From assembly GCA_002298785.1 (NCBI GenBank), contig DBMR01000018.1:1-64000 (forward strand): a stretch of 64,000 nucleotides of DNA, given 5' to 3'. The notes under the pieces are model-generated. The model had not been told where the DNA came from, did no database searches, and was given only the letters and a program-made list of their open reading frames with translations. Source of the DNA: Verrucomicrobia subdivision 3 bacterium UBA693. GTDB taxonomy: Bacteria; Verrucomicrobiota; Verrucomicrobiia; Limisphaerales; UBA8199. Positions 44,768 through 54,258 of this stretch are shown here, piece after piece. Position 1 is the first letter of the stretch; every line of letters begins with the position of its first letter. Both the position numbers and the translations under genes were made by a program.

Positions 44768-46621
44768 ATGATTATGCACCAACTACAATCCAGAACGGCC
44801 ATCGGATTGGCGATCCTCCTCGGAGCGGCCGTCCACGCCCAAACCAACGCCAACCGCATCAGCGACCTCAGCCAGGTGCCGCAAATCCACGAGACCAGGG
44901 AGCAGCGCGACCGGCGCATGCAGTGGTTTCGCGATGCGAAGTTCGGCATGTTCATCCATTGGGGACCGTGTTCAGTCGGCCGGAAGGAAATAGGCTGGGG
45001 TCGCGAAGGTAATCGCCCATGGGATATCAACCAACACGGGCCGCGCACCAGCGATCCGGTCTATGACAATTACTACAAGGAGTTTAATCCGACGAACTAC
45101 AACGCCGACCAGTGGGTGAAATTCGCCAAGGCATCGGGCATGAAATACATGGTGATCATCACCAAGCATCATGACGGGTTTTCACAGTTCGACTCGAAGG
45201 TGACGGATTACAAGATTACCGCCGGGCCTTACGGGCGCGACATCATCCGGCAATTTGCGGACGCTTGCCACAAACAAGGCATTAAACTCGGGCTCTACTA
45301 CTCGACTCGCGACTGGTATCACCCTGATTACCTTGTTGGCGATAACGTCAAATACGACACTTGGTATCGGACCCAGGTGGAGGAACTGCTCTCGAACTAC
45401 GGTGTCGTGGACGTGATGTGGTTCGACCACGTTGGCGGACGCGACTGGGGCAAGTGGCGCTTTGATGAACTGTTCGCCATGATGTACCGCCTCCAGCCGA
45501 ATCTTCTCGTCAATGATCGGGCAGCGCGGTTCTGCGGCCCGGCTGCTTCCGAAGACCGCGGCCCGGCCTCGCCCGACCTCCAGAAGATGACCGACGGCGA
45601 CTTCTACACGCCCGAAGGCCGGATCGGTGCAATGGATATCGCGCGGGACTGGGAATCCTGTATCCACGTCGGCCAGGGCTGGTCTTACCGCGGGGAGGAT
45701 GGTTTCAAGGGGCCCGATGATTGTATCAAAATGCTGGTGAGTTGTACGACCGGCGGGGGAAATCTACTATTGAACTTCGGACCACGTCCTGACGGCACGT
45801 TCGCTGAGGGCGAGGCGAGGGTGGCGCGGGCGATGGGTGACTGGTTGAAGAAGTATGGTGCGGCTATCTACGGGACGCGTGGCGGCCCTTATCGGAACGG
45901 CTCTTGGGGAGGGAGTTGCCACCAAAGCGACAAGCTGTTTCTCCACGTCTATGAATGGCCCGCGCGCGGGCTTGCGTTTGACCCGCTGCCTTACAGGGTA
46001 AAATCCGCGCGCACGCTGACCGGCGCCGCCGTCCAGTTTACCCAGACAACTAACGAATTCACCGTCCAGGTCGCCGCCGTTGACCGCGACACGCCGGTAA
46101 CAGTCATCGAACTGACACTCGACCACCCGGTCCCAGACGGTCGCCTCATCGGCAACGTCCGCACGATTTCCGAGAGCTTGACCGAATATGGCAAGGTGCT
46201 CAGCGAAAACGCCACGCTCGAACTCAGCTCCGGCTCCGTCCACGACCACGCCGCCGATCACGCGCGCTTGTTCAAGGGCGAGAGGGCTGAGCCCGGTTAC
46301 GCTTTCCATACCGGTGATGAAATGAATCCGTGGGCGAAGATCGATCTCGGCGCGGTCAAGACTGTGAAGGCGGTGCTCATTGAGAATCGTCCCGACGAGC
46401 GTCGAACCGATGGTTTGATTCTCTCCGTCTCTGAGGACGGGCAGAAATGGATAAAAGCCTGGCAGGCACAGAAGTGGGAACAGAGCTGGCTGGCGCTCGT
46501 CACGCGCTTCAACGCGGGAATTGACGTGTCAGGGAGGCCAGTGCGCTATCTGAAGTTCGAGACGCGGGGAGAAACCCCGCGACCCATGCTGCTGCAGCGC
46601 GTGCAGGTTTACGGGGATTGA
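44768..46621 (+). CDS. Secreted GH29 alpha-L-fucosidase
   Basis: A 617-aa exported enzyme. Signal peptide to about residue 25 (AIGLAILLGAAVHAQ). The TIM barrel has all GH29 marks: 'QWFRDAKFGMFIHWGPCSV', 'YMVIITKHHDGFSQFDS', 'QGIKLGLYYSTRDWYHPDY', and the nucleophile Asp in 'DVMWFDHVGG' (about residue 220). 'NLLLNFGPRPDG' is the usual late-barrel motif. A discoidin-like C-terminal domain (about 515-617; 'WAKIDLGAVKTVKAVLIENR', 'LSVSEDGQKW') probably binds glycan. GH29 removes alpha-L-fucose with retention. Together with the two GH95 genes it makes fucose removal the best-supported activity of the operon. An alternative start is the Met two codons later. Confidence 0.93.
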   Translation: MIMHQLQSRTAIGLAILLGAAVHAQTNANRISDLSQVPQIHETREQRDRRMQWFRDAKFGMFIHWGPCSVGRKEIGWGREGNRPWDINQHGPRTSDPVYDNYYKEFNPTNYNADQWVKFAKASGMKYMVIITKHHDGFSQFDSKVTDYKITAGPYGRDIIRQFADACHKQGIKLGLYYSTRDWYHPDYLVGDNVKYDTWYRTQVEELLSNYGVVDVMWFDHVGGRDWGKWRFDELFAMMYRLQPNLLVNDRAARFCGPAASEDRGPASPDLQKMTDGDFYTPEGRIGAMDIARDWESCIHVGQGWSYRGEDGFKGPDDCIKMLVSCTTGGGNLLLNFGPRPDGTFAEGEARVARAMGDWLKKYGAAIYGTRGGPYRNGSWGGSCHQSDKLFLHVYEWPARGLAFDPLPYRVKSARTLTGAAVQFTQTTNEFTVQVAAVDRDTPVTVIELTLDHPVPDGRLIGNVRTISESLTEYGKVLSENATLELSSGSVHDHAADHARLFKGERAEPGYAFHTGDEMNPWAKIDLGAVKTVKAVLIENRPDERRTDGLILSVSEDGQKWIKAWQAQKWEQSWLALVTRFNAGIDVSGRPVRYLKFETRGETPRPMLLQRVQVYGD

Positions 46622-46700
46622 GCTCCACCCTGAGTGAGGCGCTTCAATGGTTATCGCGAGATCATTTCTTTTGGAACGCTGACGTCAAAGAGGCGATGGC

Positions 46701-46880
46701 ATGCTCCGACTGTTTTCAATAGGGCTGCTGCCGGCACTCTTGGCAGCAAAATCCTGGGGCGCTGACGCACCAACTGCTGCCGCGACATTCGATCTCAATC
46801 GTGTCCAACTGCTGTACGGACCCTCTTGCTGCTCCACATTCAGTAGCATGTTGGGGTCGCAGCGGCAGGGTGTGGGCTGA
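46701..46880 (+). pseudogene. Truncated N-terminus of a GH127 (beta-L-arabinofuranosidase-type) gene
   Basis: A 59-codon frame with a signal-peptide-like start (MLRLFSIGLLPALLAAKSWGADA) followed by 'ATFDLNRVQLLYGPS'. The latter resembles the N-terminal strand of GH127/DUF1680 enzymes (consensus near 'F.L..VRLLDGPF'). The resemblance stops after 'GPS', and the frame ends at TGA 46880, close to the converging FAD oxidoreductase gene. The simplest reading is that the body of a GH127 gene was deleted when the convergent segment was joined here. The identification rests on a short motif. Confidence 0.5.
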
Positions 46881-46918
46881 AGAGGCAGATTTGAAGACAG
46901 CGAGTTGGGCGGGTTGCC

Positions 46919-49501
46919 TCATTCAGCGATTACGCGAAAGAACTGCTTCGCGCCCAGAAGCAGCACGGTTTCACTATTCTGCGGCGGGGTGGCGGGAATC
47001 CCCTGACGGAGGGAGTGGAAGGAGTTAAGGTCATCGGAAACCTCGAGCCGGTAAGTGTGGTTGGTCGTGCTGGGCCAGAAAACGACGGCTTGGTTAGGCG
47101 TGGCGTCCAACACTGCCCGCATCACAAAGCGCGAGGCCGGGTCGAGTGGGTCTGTGCCGGTGAGGTATTCCTGATAATTGGTCAATCCGTCGTCATCAGC
47201 ATCAAGGTTCGGGTCTGCCCCGGTTTCAGAGAGGAAATACCACCGTTCCCACCAGTCGGGCAGGCCGTCACTGTCGCGATCGTCCACCATGGCAAGTTGT
47301 ACCGGATCCACGAACTGCACGGCGTCGGCTACGACGTAAAGGGTCGTGTTCGAGTTGGCGACAACCACGCGGGCGGTGTCGGGGCTAAGATCGAACAGGC
47401 CAAGACTGTTCCAGTGTGCGCCGTTGGTTTGCTGGTTCACCAGTCGCAGAACCGGCACAGGATTGGTGCGAGTCACGATGGTGACCGGCGCGTTGGTGGC
47501 GCGATTGTTAGAGCTGGTCCAGCGAAGTAAAACTTCATACACGCCTGCGTTGGTCAGCATCGGCCGGAAGCAGACGGATTTCTGGCCTTTGCCCGCATTG
47601 CCATCGTGCAGGTAATTCGTGCCGATGTAGCCGCTATCATAGGCCGACGAAGTCCACGCGCCCTGGAGGGTGACGCAAGACGAGTTGGTATTATCCACGA
47701 TCTGGCCGGTGGGACGCGGACGCTCCGGCCAGGCGCCGCCAATGCGCGCCTGCAGTTCGAGGGTCCGGTCGGCGCTCCGGTAAATGTCGCGTGGCTCGAT
47801 GGCGTATTGCTTGCACAGGGCCGCCGCGTAGCCAACGGCCACACCCATTTGGCCGGTGGTGTTCTGCACGCGCGGACTGCCCAGGCCAACATGCGATACG
47901 CTGATGCAGCGCCCGGCCATCAGCAGGTTGGGGACGTTGCGTGAATAAAGGCTGCGAAACGGGAAATACCAACGGTTGACCGCGGTCGAAGTGTAACTGG
48001 AGAGATAGCTGGTCGAGGTCTCGTAATGCAAATCAATGCCCCACGTGGCCGTGCCGACGGCATCCTCGAAATAAATGCCGTTTTGAACATCCGCCTGGGT
48101 GATGAGGTAATCCCCAATCAGCCGCCGCGACTCACGTTTGCCCGCGACGTAGGGCAGGAAGCTGAAATCCAGGTTCGAGTTGGCCGGGCTTTGCTTGGCG
48201 TTGTAGAAATTGCCGTAGATGGCTCGGAGCAAGTGATCCCGGATTTGCTCCGCGTCTTCAATGGTGTCCAGGTTCATCCCGTATTCCCAATTCCAGTCGC
48301 CCCCCGTGTCCGCTCGCGTGCCCGCGACTGCGGTTGCCCACGCCATGCTCATGGGGACGGCGGGAAATGCCACGGGTGCGCCGGTGTTCGTGGTGCTCCA
48401 CATGAGTGAGTTACCCATTGTCATCCGGTCCGCGCTGGCTGGTGCCCGACTTTCGCCAAGCTCGGAGGCGGCCTCGCGGCCGACCCGGAATTCCGCACCA
48501 GCCCAGTAACCGATCCAGCCGTCGCCGGTGCAGTCAACGAACGTCGTGGCCTCAAACCGGCGGCGCTCTCCCGTGCCAATATGTCGGGCGTCCACGTGCG
48601 TGATGCGACCAGTGGCATTCGTGCCAACCGCGCAGGCGCGCCAGGGCAAGACCAGCGTAAGGTTGGTTTCGGCCTGAAGCACATTCATACGGGCCGTGTC
48701 CGCACTGACGGTGCGAGTGTCGCGGTTGCCGAAAGCGAACGTGTCAATTTCGTCCACGATCGAGTTGCGGATTTCGCCGCGTGTCGCCACCCGGATTTCC
48801 TGGCTGGCGTTGCCGCCTAAAACGGGGCGGTCGTGGATAAGCGCCACGCGAACGCCGGAGCGAGCCGCCGCGAGACTCGCACAGCATCCGGCCATACCGC
48901 CACCTACCACCACACAGTCAAAGTGGTTCGTCTGCGGCGGGTCCACGGCTTCACCCGTCACCGACGCGCGCCAGGCGGCCAGTGCGGTTCCGCTGTCGGG
49001 AGGAACCGCTTCGGAGTCCTTGATAAACGCGATGGCGTCGCACCGACCGTCGAAACCCGTGAGATCGTGGAGCGCGACTGTCACGTTGGTGACGGCGATG
49101 GTAACGGTGCCGCCATCCTGCCATTGCCAAGCGCCGGACCGCGTGCCGAACACTGGGGCCAATTCCACGCCGTTGACGCGGACGCTGAACTGGCCGGGCT
49201 TGTCCACATGCGTTGGGACCCAGTCGCGGGTGCGGACCCAAACGCGATAGCTACCCGACTCCGGCAAGGCCACGCTGGTGAAGGCATCGGCCACCGGTTT
49301 ACCGCCGCCATGCGCCAACAAGAGGGGCGAGCCCATTTGCTGCACGAACTGCGGGTCCACCACCCAACCCCCTTTGTTGCTGAAGGCTTCCGCTTCCAGC
49401 AGCAGTTGCACCACCGCCACCGCGCGCCACGACAGCAACATCAAGCCAATGGTCAGGAGACTCGACCGGCTGGAGCTTCCCATTCGACGCTCACAGTTCA
49501 T
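46919..49501 (-). CDS. Exported FAD-dependent oxidoreductase (FAD_oxidored type) with extra beta domains
   Basis: An 860-aa flavoprotein paralogous to the one at 27828 but exported. A basic start and hydrophobic segment (SLLTIGLMLLSWRAVAVV) precede a carbohydrate-binding-like domain (about 30-180; 'LLEAEAFSNKGGW', 'SGSYRVWVRTRDW'). The FAD motif 'DCVVVGGGMAGCCASLAAARSG' (about 193-214) and 'VLGGNASQEIRVATRGE' follow, then 'DCTGDGWIGYWAGAEFRVG' and 'NVPNLLMAGRCISVSH'. After the enzyme comes a golvesin-like beta domain, a 'DSDGLPDWWE...DADDDGLTNYQEY' calcium-binding-type repeat and the shared C-terminal module (VVFWP...FFRVIAE). No twin-arginine consensus was seen. The longer frame begins at 49543; ATG 49501 is chosen. 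Substrate unknown. Confidence 0.83.
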   Translation of the reverse strand: MNCERRMGSSSRSSLLTIGLMLLSWRAVAVVQLLLEAEAFSNKGGWVVDPQFVQQMGSPLLLAHGGGKPVADAFTSVALPESGSYRVWVRTRDWVPTHVDKPGQFSVRVNGVELAPVFGTRSGAWQWQDGGTVTIAVTNVTVALHDLTGFDGRCDAIAFIKDSEAVPPDSGTALAAWRASVTGEAVDPPQTNHFDCVVVGGGMAGCCASLAAARSGVRVALIHDRPVLGGNASQEIRVATRGEIRNSIVDEIDTFAFGNRDTRTVSADTARMNVLQAETNLTLVLPWRACAVGTNATGRITHVDARHIGTGERRRFEATTFVDCTGDGWIGYWAGAEFRVGREAASELGESRAPASADRMTMGNSLMWSTTNTGAPVAFPAVPMSMAWATAVAGTRADTGGDWNWEYGMNLDTIEDAEQIRDHLLRAIYGNFYNAKQSPANSNLDFSFLPYVAGKRESRRLIGDYLITQADVQNGIYFEDAVGTATWGIDLHYETSTSYLSSYTSTAVNRWYFPFRSLYSRNVPNLLMAGRCISVSHVGLGSPRVQNTTGQMGVAVGYAAALCKQYAIEPRDIYRSADRTLELQARIGGAWPERPRPTGQIVDNTNSSCVTLQGAWTSSAYDSGYIGTNYLHDGNAGKGQKSVCFRPMLTNAGVYEVLLRWTSSNNRATNAPVTIVTRTNPVPVLRLVNQQTNGAHWNSLGLFDLSPDTARVVVANSNTTLYVVADAVQFVDPVQLAMVDDRDSDGLPDWWERWYFLSETGADPNLDADDDGLTNYQEYLTGTDPLDPASRFVMRAVLDATPNQAVVFWPSTTNHTYRLEVSDDLNSFHSLRQGIPATPPQNSETVLLLGAKQFFRVIAE

Positions 49502-49518
49502 TGCAAATATAGCTCTAG

Positions 49519-49562
49519 AAAAACTCAGCCGGCCCGCGACCACTCGTTGCCGCAGGCCGGCT
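49519..49562 (-). terminator. Strong rho-independent terminator of the PATR gene
   Basis: Read on the minus strand, a 12-bp stem AGCCGGCCTGCG / CGCGGGCCGGCT (one T.G wobble) with a 12-nt loop is followed by GA and TTTTT (49523-49519). It lies 54 bp downstream of the PATR stop and just before the FAD gene start, separating the two transcripts. Confidence 0.85.
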
Positions 49563-49615
49563 ACCCCAATTACCCCAAACCCACCAGCAACGGGCTGGCG
49601 GGAAGCATCCGCAGG

Positions 49616-52600
49616 CTATGGTGATACCAAGCGGAAGACCACAGTCCCGTTTGCTGAATCGATCGGCACGGTCACTGGGCTGCTCCCGCCACCAGGATAA
49701 TCCGACCAATTCGTGCTGATGCCGACGTTCACCATGTTTGTCTGCGCCTGCAATTTGAAGCTGCCGTCCCACGAGAACTGTAGGGAGTTCCCCGAGCGGG
49801 TGAATCCGAGTTTGGGCGGAAGGCTTGAAGTCACCAGGAGGCTGCCCGCCCCGGCGAGATAACCCGGATCGGTGCTGCTGCTGTAAACGCCCGGAGCTTT
49901 GCTAACGTCATTGATTTTGAGGACCGCTACCGTGTTCGTGGTTGGGAAATCCAACTGCAGCACCGCGTTGCTGGCCACCGTAACGGCTGATGCGGTCGCT
50001 AGAGTAGGCTGCGAGATGACCAGTGTCCCTTGATTTACAGTGGTGTTTCCGGAGTAGCTATTGCTGCCTGAAAGAGTGGTGGTAGCCGTCCCCGTTTTGA
50101 TGACGCCTCCCGGCCCCGTGATGGTGCCGAAGAACTGGCACGGCGAATCGGCTCGAATCGTGACATCACCTTGCACGGATACCGGCCCATTCCAATCATT
50201 CTGACCGGCCCCGCCAACGGAGGACCAGTAGGTGCTGCCGTTGTTTAGCACCAGTGTCCACTCCTGGGGAACGGGCGCTTGGTAGAAGTTCAACGCGGTG
50301 CCACTCTGAAGGGTGATCTTGTTTGCCGAGCTGCCACCAAGGTAGGTGGACAGGTGCAGGCTGAAGATGCCCTGGTCGACCAGGATGTTTCCCGGGTTGT
50401 TTACGATGGTGCCAACTAACGCTACCTGGTTGGTGCCCGTCTTCACCAACGTGCCCCCTCCCATGTCCAGCGCATTTCCGGCGCCCCGCAGATCCCAGCG
50501 CGCATTTCCGCCGAAGCCGGCGTTCCCCGCAAGCACCACTTGCTGTAGCGCATTGATCTGATCCACACCGCTGTTATTGACAATGGCACCCCTACCACCA
50601 ACGCCCGTGCCTGAGACCGTAACCATCTCCGCGCCGAGGTTCATGCCTCCCACATCCAGCGTGCCGCCATTGGTCACAATCGTCCCGCCAGCAACGGAAC
50701 CAAGGGCACTGCCATTCTGCGCCACGATCGTGCCGCCTTGGATGATCGTCTCGCCCGAATAGGAGTTGGCCGATGCGAGTGTTATTGCACCCGTTCCATC
50801 TTTGACCAGGCCGGCTACGCCCGAAATGGCGCCTCCCGAAACGGTATAGGACGCGGTGGCATTGGTGAAACGGACACTGGCCGGACTGATGCCAGCCGCT
50901 TGGATCACAACCCCAAATGAAGACGCCACATCAGTAAACACAACGTTGTCACCGTTGAAGAACCGATCGGCCGTCCCGGCGTTATCCCAGTTGGTGGTGA
51001 TTGTGTCCCAGAACGTGGGATTGGCTGGATCGTTGCCTTTCCAGGTCACGGTCGTCGAAACAGCTGAGGGGCTGAACATGAGTTCCGTGTTGGAGTTGCT
51101 GAAGTAGAAGACGCCGCCGCGCACACCTACGGCCTGGAAATTAGCGGCACTGCCCGTGATGCCATGCGGAGCCGAGAGCACCAGCACCGGCGTGCCCGTC
51201 GGGGGCGCGCCCGTGAACTTAACCAACACCGGCGAACTCGAAGCAGTGACCGTCCCCGCCACGAAACTACCCGATGTAAGCGGATCCACAGACAGAGCGG
51301 AGTTGGCCAGCAGGGTCAATGAGCCGGTGGTAGCACCTTTACCACTGAGCATCGCGCCACCAGCGACCGTCACTGAGGAACTCATCGAGCCTGCGGTCGG
51401 AAGGTTCAACTCGCCTCCGTTCACCAGCGTGCTTCCGGTGTAGCTGAGATTGGCACTGGTGAGTGATTGAGCGTTCGTTCCCACCTTAACGAGGGTGATG
51501 TTGCCGGTGATGTCGCCCAGGAAACTCTGGCTTCCGGATGGATTCACGGTCAAGGTCGCCATCGCTCCGCTATTTTTGATAAGGGGCGGAGTCGCGTTTC
51601 CACCTGAAGCCCAAGCCAGTCCCGCGACCGTGTGGTCGAACCCATTGAGTTCCACGGTCGCATTGCCGCCCACCGCAAGCAGGCCATTCGCAGGAAGCAC
51701 ATTGCTACCGCCCAGAACCACAACGCTGCTGCTGTCGGAGCCAAAAATGGTGGTGCTCCCGCCCCACGAATTACTGGCCCCAAAAAATACCATCGTGGAA
51801 GCAGATCCTGGACGAATCACGAGCGGAAAGTTGAAGCCGCTGTCACCGATACTGCCGGAGATGGTGAGGTTGCCGCCGTCTTCCGTCCCGATGCGGGCCG
51901 TGCTGTCGCCGATGAGCACCGGACCGGCCCAGACGTTCGAACCACTGGTAGTGGCTGCACCTCGAAGAGCGCCCAGCGCTCCACCGACACCGGTCCCACT
52001 GATGGTGAGGGCCTCGCCGCTGACCGTGACACCAGCACCGCCCGAGGCACCAATCAACAGCGTGTTCGCTGGACCGTAAACGATAGTGCCGCTATTGGTA
52101 GCGCCCAGCGCATTCGGATTGTTCACCAACAGCGTGCCGCCATTGACACTGATCTCACCGGTGAAGCTATTGCTGGTATCAACCTGAAGTGTGCCGGCAC
52201 CCTGCTTGTCCAATTCGGTGGGCCCACCGATTCCGCCTGCACCCGCAAACTGATAGGATCCAAAGCTGTTGTTGACCGTGATGGATGCCGGTTTTACTAG
52301 AGAGGGAATCGTCACCGTGCCGCTTACAGTGTCGTCAAAGGTCACAATGTCTCCGGATGTACCGTATTCCAGGTAAGTGGCAGTGCCGAAATTCCAGTTC
52401 GCCGCACCATTGATCTGCCAGGTGTTGTTGACCGATGCGGTCCAAGTGAGCGCCTGCAGCGAAGCGCTGGTAATGTGGAGCAGCAGTGCGGATCCGGTGT
52501 CCTCGAGCGTGGCCTGCGCGCCGGTGGGCACCGTGCCCAGCGAAATCGTGCCACCGCCGATCCTGGTGGTATACGTGAGGAGTGTGAGTGTGGTCACCGG

Positions 52601-53818
52601 GAAACTGGTGCCGACGAGGTTGATCTTCACAGTGCCTTGGACATTCAGGGTCCCGACGGAGACGACCGCACTGCCGTAGACAGAATAGTTCCCATAGTCA
52701 AAGCCGAGATTCACGTTGGTGAGGTTAATCGACGCAATGTTCCACGGGGCGAGGTTGTCGGTGATGAAGTTCAGGGTGGCGTTCGGTGCGATGTGGAACT
52801 CGCTGCTCGTCATAGGCACTTGTACGCCCAAGGTGCCCTGATTCACGATCGTCGGGCCAGTATAGGTACTCCCGGCCCCCAGTAAATTTAGAATGCCGCC
52901 ACCAGTCTTGGTGATCCCGCCGTCCGGGCTTCCAACGCCGTGCAGCAAAGGTGACACGATGCGTGCGTCGAAGCCGGCCGTGTCCACCACCAAACCGCCG
53001 GCGAGCACATTGTTGACGATATTGCTGCCGATAAGAGGGTTCTTGCCTTCACCAAAAGTCTCTGCCGCGAGGACTCGAATTACACCGCCATTGAAGTTGT
53101 TGGTCGCTCGCAAGTTTTCTGGCCGGAGCAGGTTTCCGATGTTTCGTATATGCGCCGTTCCCCCGCTGTTGAGATTCAAAACTCCCGGAAGATCAACGCC
53201 GATGTCGTTGTACGCTCCCGTTCCTCCGAAACGAAGTCGGTCCACTTTCAGCGTGCTGCCATTCTGCACAGTCACCATGCCGAGCGAATTGGAGCTTCCG
53301 CGAAATGGAAAACTGAGCACCCCGTAGTTCGTGGCAATCACAGTTAGGTTGCCACCGTCCAATAGTAAGTGGCCTTTGCTGGTGCTGCTGTTGTTGGGCG
53401 GAGCGCAGACGATTGCGGCATCAATCAGGGCCGCCTGATAGATGTTCAACATGCCGTTGACCACTCGCAATGTCGCAAATGTACCGCTGCCGTTGGCAAC
53501 CGACAAGCCGCGACCAAATTCCGGGCTGGCATTGACAATCGTGCCGAAGCCCGTTGTGAGAGGGGAATCGTAAATCAAGGAAACGTTGGTGGCGTGGGCC
53601 GGAGTCGCCGCGCCCACATTGAATCGCCCCGGGTAATTGTTTGCGCCAAGGGGTGGTATCGTATTGGGATTCCAGTTCGTGGCTGTCGTCCACGCCGTGT
53701 CGTTTTTGTTCGTAAAACTCCAGACGGCGGCCTGGGCGCTGCCCCCGAGAAGGGCACCCGCCAGAACGCCGAGCATCCATCGGTGGTTCTGGTTCTTGCA
53801 TTCAATTCTGTTTTTCAT
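49616..53818 (-). CDS. Large secreted protein with autotransporter-associated beta-strand (PATR) repeats
   Basis: A 1400-aa exported protein with signal peptide 'WMLGVLAGALLGGSAQAA'. At least five PATR repeats are visible in the form 'K.G.G.L.L....YTG.T.VN.GTL' ('TKTGGGILNLLGAGSTYTGP', 'DKQGAGTLQVDTSNSFTGE', 'KVGTNAQSLTSANLSYTGS', 'VKDGTGAITLASANSYSGE', 'TTTLSGSNSYSGN'). The rest is Gly/Ser/Thr/Asn-rich beta-helix-like sequence. There is no C-terminal autotransporter barrel; instead the shared module 'LQFSWDGSFKLQ...VFRLVSP' ends the protein. Expected to be an extracellular beta-helical surface or adhesion protein. A candidate promoter lies 90-120 bp upstream and a strong terminator downstream, so it is probably monocistronic. 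Confidence 0.88.
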   Translation of the reverse strand: MKNRIECKNQNHRWMLGVLAGALLGGSAQAAVWSFTNKNDTAWTTATNWNPNTIPPLGANNYPGRFNVGAATPAHATNVSLIYDSPLTTGFGTIVNASPEFGRGLSVANGSGTFATLRVVNGMLNIYQAALIDAAIVCAPPNNSSTSKGHLLLDGGNLTVIATNYGVLSFPFRGSSNSLGMVTVQNGSTLKVDRLRFGGTGAYNDIGVDLPGVLNLNSGGTAHIRNIGNLLRPENLRATNNFNGGVIRVLAAETFGEGKNPLIGSNIVNNVLAGGLVVDTAGFDARIVSPLLHGVGSPDGGITKTGGGILNLLGAGSTYTGPTIVNQGTLGVQVPMTSSEFHIAPNATLNFITDNLAPWNIASINLTNVNLGFDYGNYSVYGSAVVSVGTLNVQGTVKINLVGTSFPVTTLTLLTYTTRIGGGTISLGTVPTGAQATLEDTGSALLLHITSASLQALTWTASVNNTWQINGAANWNFGTATYLEYGTSGDIVTFDDTVSGTVTIPSLVKPASITVNNSFGSYQFAGAGGIGGPTELDKQGAGTLQVDTSNSFTGEISVNGGTLLVNNPNALGATNSGTIVYGPANTLLIGASGGAGVTVSGEALTISGTGVGGALGALRGAATTSGSNVWAGPVLIGDSTARIGTEDGGNLTISGSIGDSGFNFPLVIRPGSASTMVFFGASNSWGGSTTIFGSDSSSVVVLGGSNVLPANGLLAVGGNATVELNGFDHTVAGLAWASGGNATPPLIKNSGAMATLTVNPSGSQSFLGDITGNITLVKVGTNAQSLTSANLSYTGSTLVNGGELNLPTAGSMSSSVTVAGGAMLSGKGATTGSLTLLANSALSVDPLTSGSFVAGTVTASSSPVLVKFTGAPPTGTPVLVLSAPHGITGSAANFQAVGVRGGVFYFSNSNTELMFSPSAVSTTVTWKGNDPANPTFWDTITTNWDNAGTADRFFNGDNVVFTDVASSFGVVIQAAGISPASVRFTNATASYTVSGGAISGVAGLVKDGTGAITLASANSYSGETIIQGGTIVAQNGSALGSVAGGTIVTNGGTLDVGGMNLGAEMVTVSGTGVGGRGAIVNNSGVDQINALQQVVLAGNAGFGGNARWDLRGAGNALDMGGGTLVKTGTNQVALVGTIVNNPGNILVDQGIFSLHLSTYLGGSSANKITLQSGTALNFYQAPVPQEWTLVLNNGSTYWSSVGGAGQNDWNGPVSVQGDVTIRADSPCQFFGTITGPGGVIKTGTATTTLSGSNSYSGNTTVNQGTLVISQPTLATASAVTVASNAVLQLDFPTTNTVAVLKINDVSKAPGVYSSSTDPGYLAGAGSLLVTSSLPPKLGFTRSGNSLQFSWDGSFKLQAQTNMVNVGISTNWSDYPGGGSSPVTVPIDSANGTVVFRLVSP

Positions 53819-54258
53819 GACGGTTGGTTTGTTTGTTCCGCCGGGCCGAGCGCCGTGCGAAATGGTTTAAAGCTTTCGGCAGAATAGGAGAGAAACCCGA
53901 CGAAAAAATATACGCGTTTGCGCCAATCTTGTTCAATTTTGCGTCATGCCTGACGCTACGAAGAAGGGTCACTTTTATGCCTGCCCACCGAGTCCATGCA
54001 TTTGAGCTTTAGTGAAGTCTTCAATAACCAAGCGTTGGAAGTGCGCCGCTGGGGCATTGGCGAAGCAGCCTTTCCATTCGCATTCTGAGCCTGCATTATC
54101 AGGCTGAAACTAAGCCTGAAGTTGCAGGGCTGAAGATGGTCGGCCTTGGTTCGGAGATGATGCCGTTGCTGCGCTCGGGCTAACTTTGCGATCCGCAATA
54201 GGCGTGAGATTATGTGAAGCCGCGATTGCTCAGCCTGCTGCCATCGGGGTGATCCCGG
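53819..54258. other. Intergenic region with small hairpins
   Basis: About 440 bp between the PATR gene and the SEC-C gene. Besides the candidate promoter it contains a perfect short hairpin AGCCTG-CATTAT-CAGGCT (54088-54105) followed by related AGCCTGAA / GGGCTGAA words to about 54135. No T-tract follows. Open frames here (such as the minus-strand one at 53956-54198) have no family resemblance. Confidence 0.4.
53907..53936 (-). promoter_or_regulatory. Candidate promoter of the PATR gene
   Basis: On the minus strand TTGAAC (53936-53931) and TATATT (53912-53907) are 18 nt apart. This predicts a start near 53900 and a leader of about 80 nt before ATG 53818. Pattern match only. Confidence 0.4.

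Noticed and set aside
48833..49624. 263-codon plus-strand frame
   Set aside because: Antisense to the exported FAD oxidoreductase; no recognisable domain.
51495..52300. Plus-strand frames of 194 and 222 codons
   Set aside because: Both are antisense to the PATR repeat gene and show low-complexity Pro/Ala/Thr sequence.
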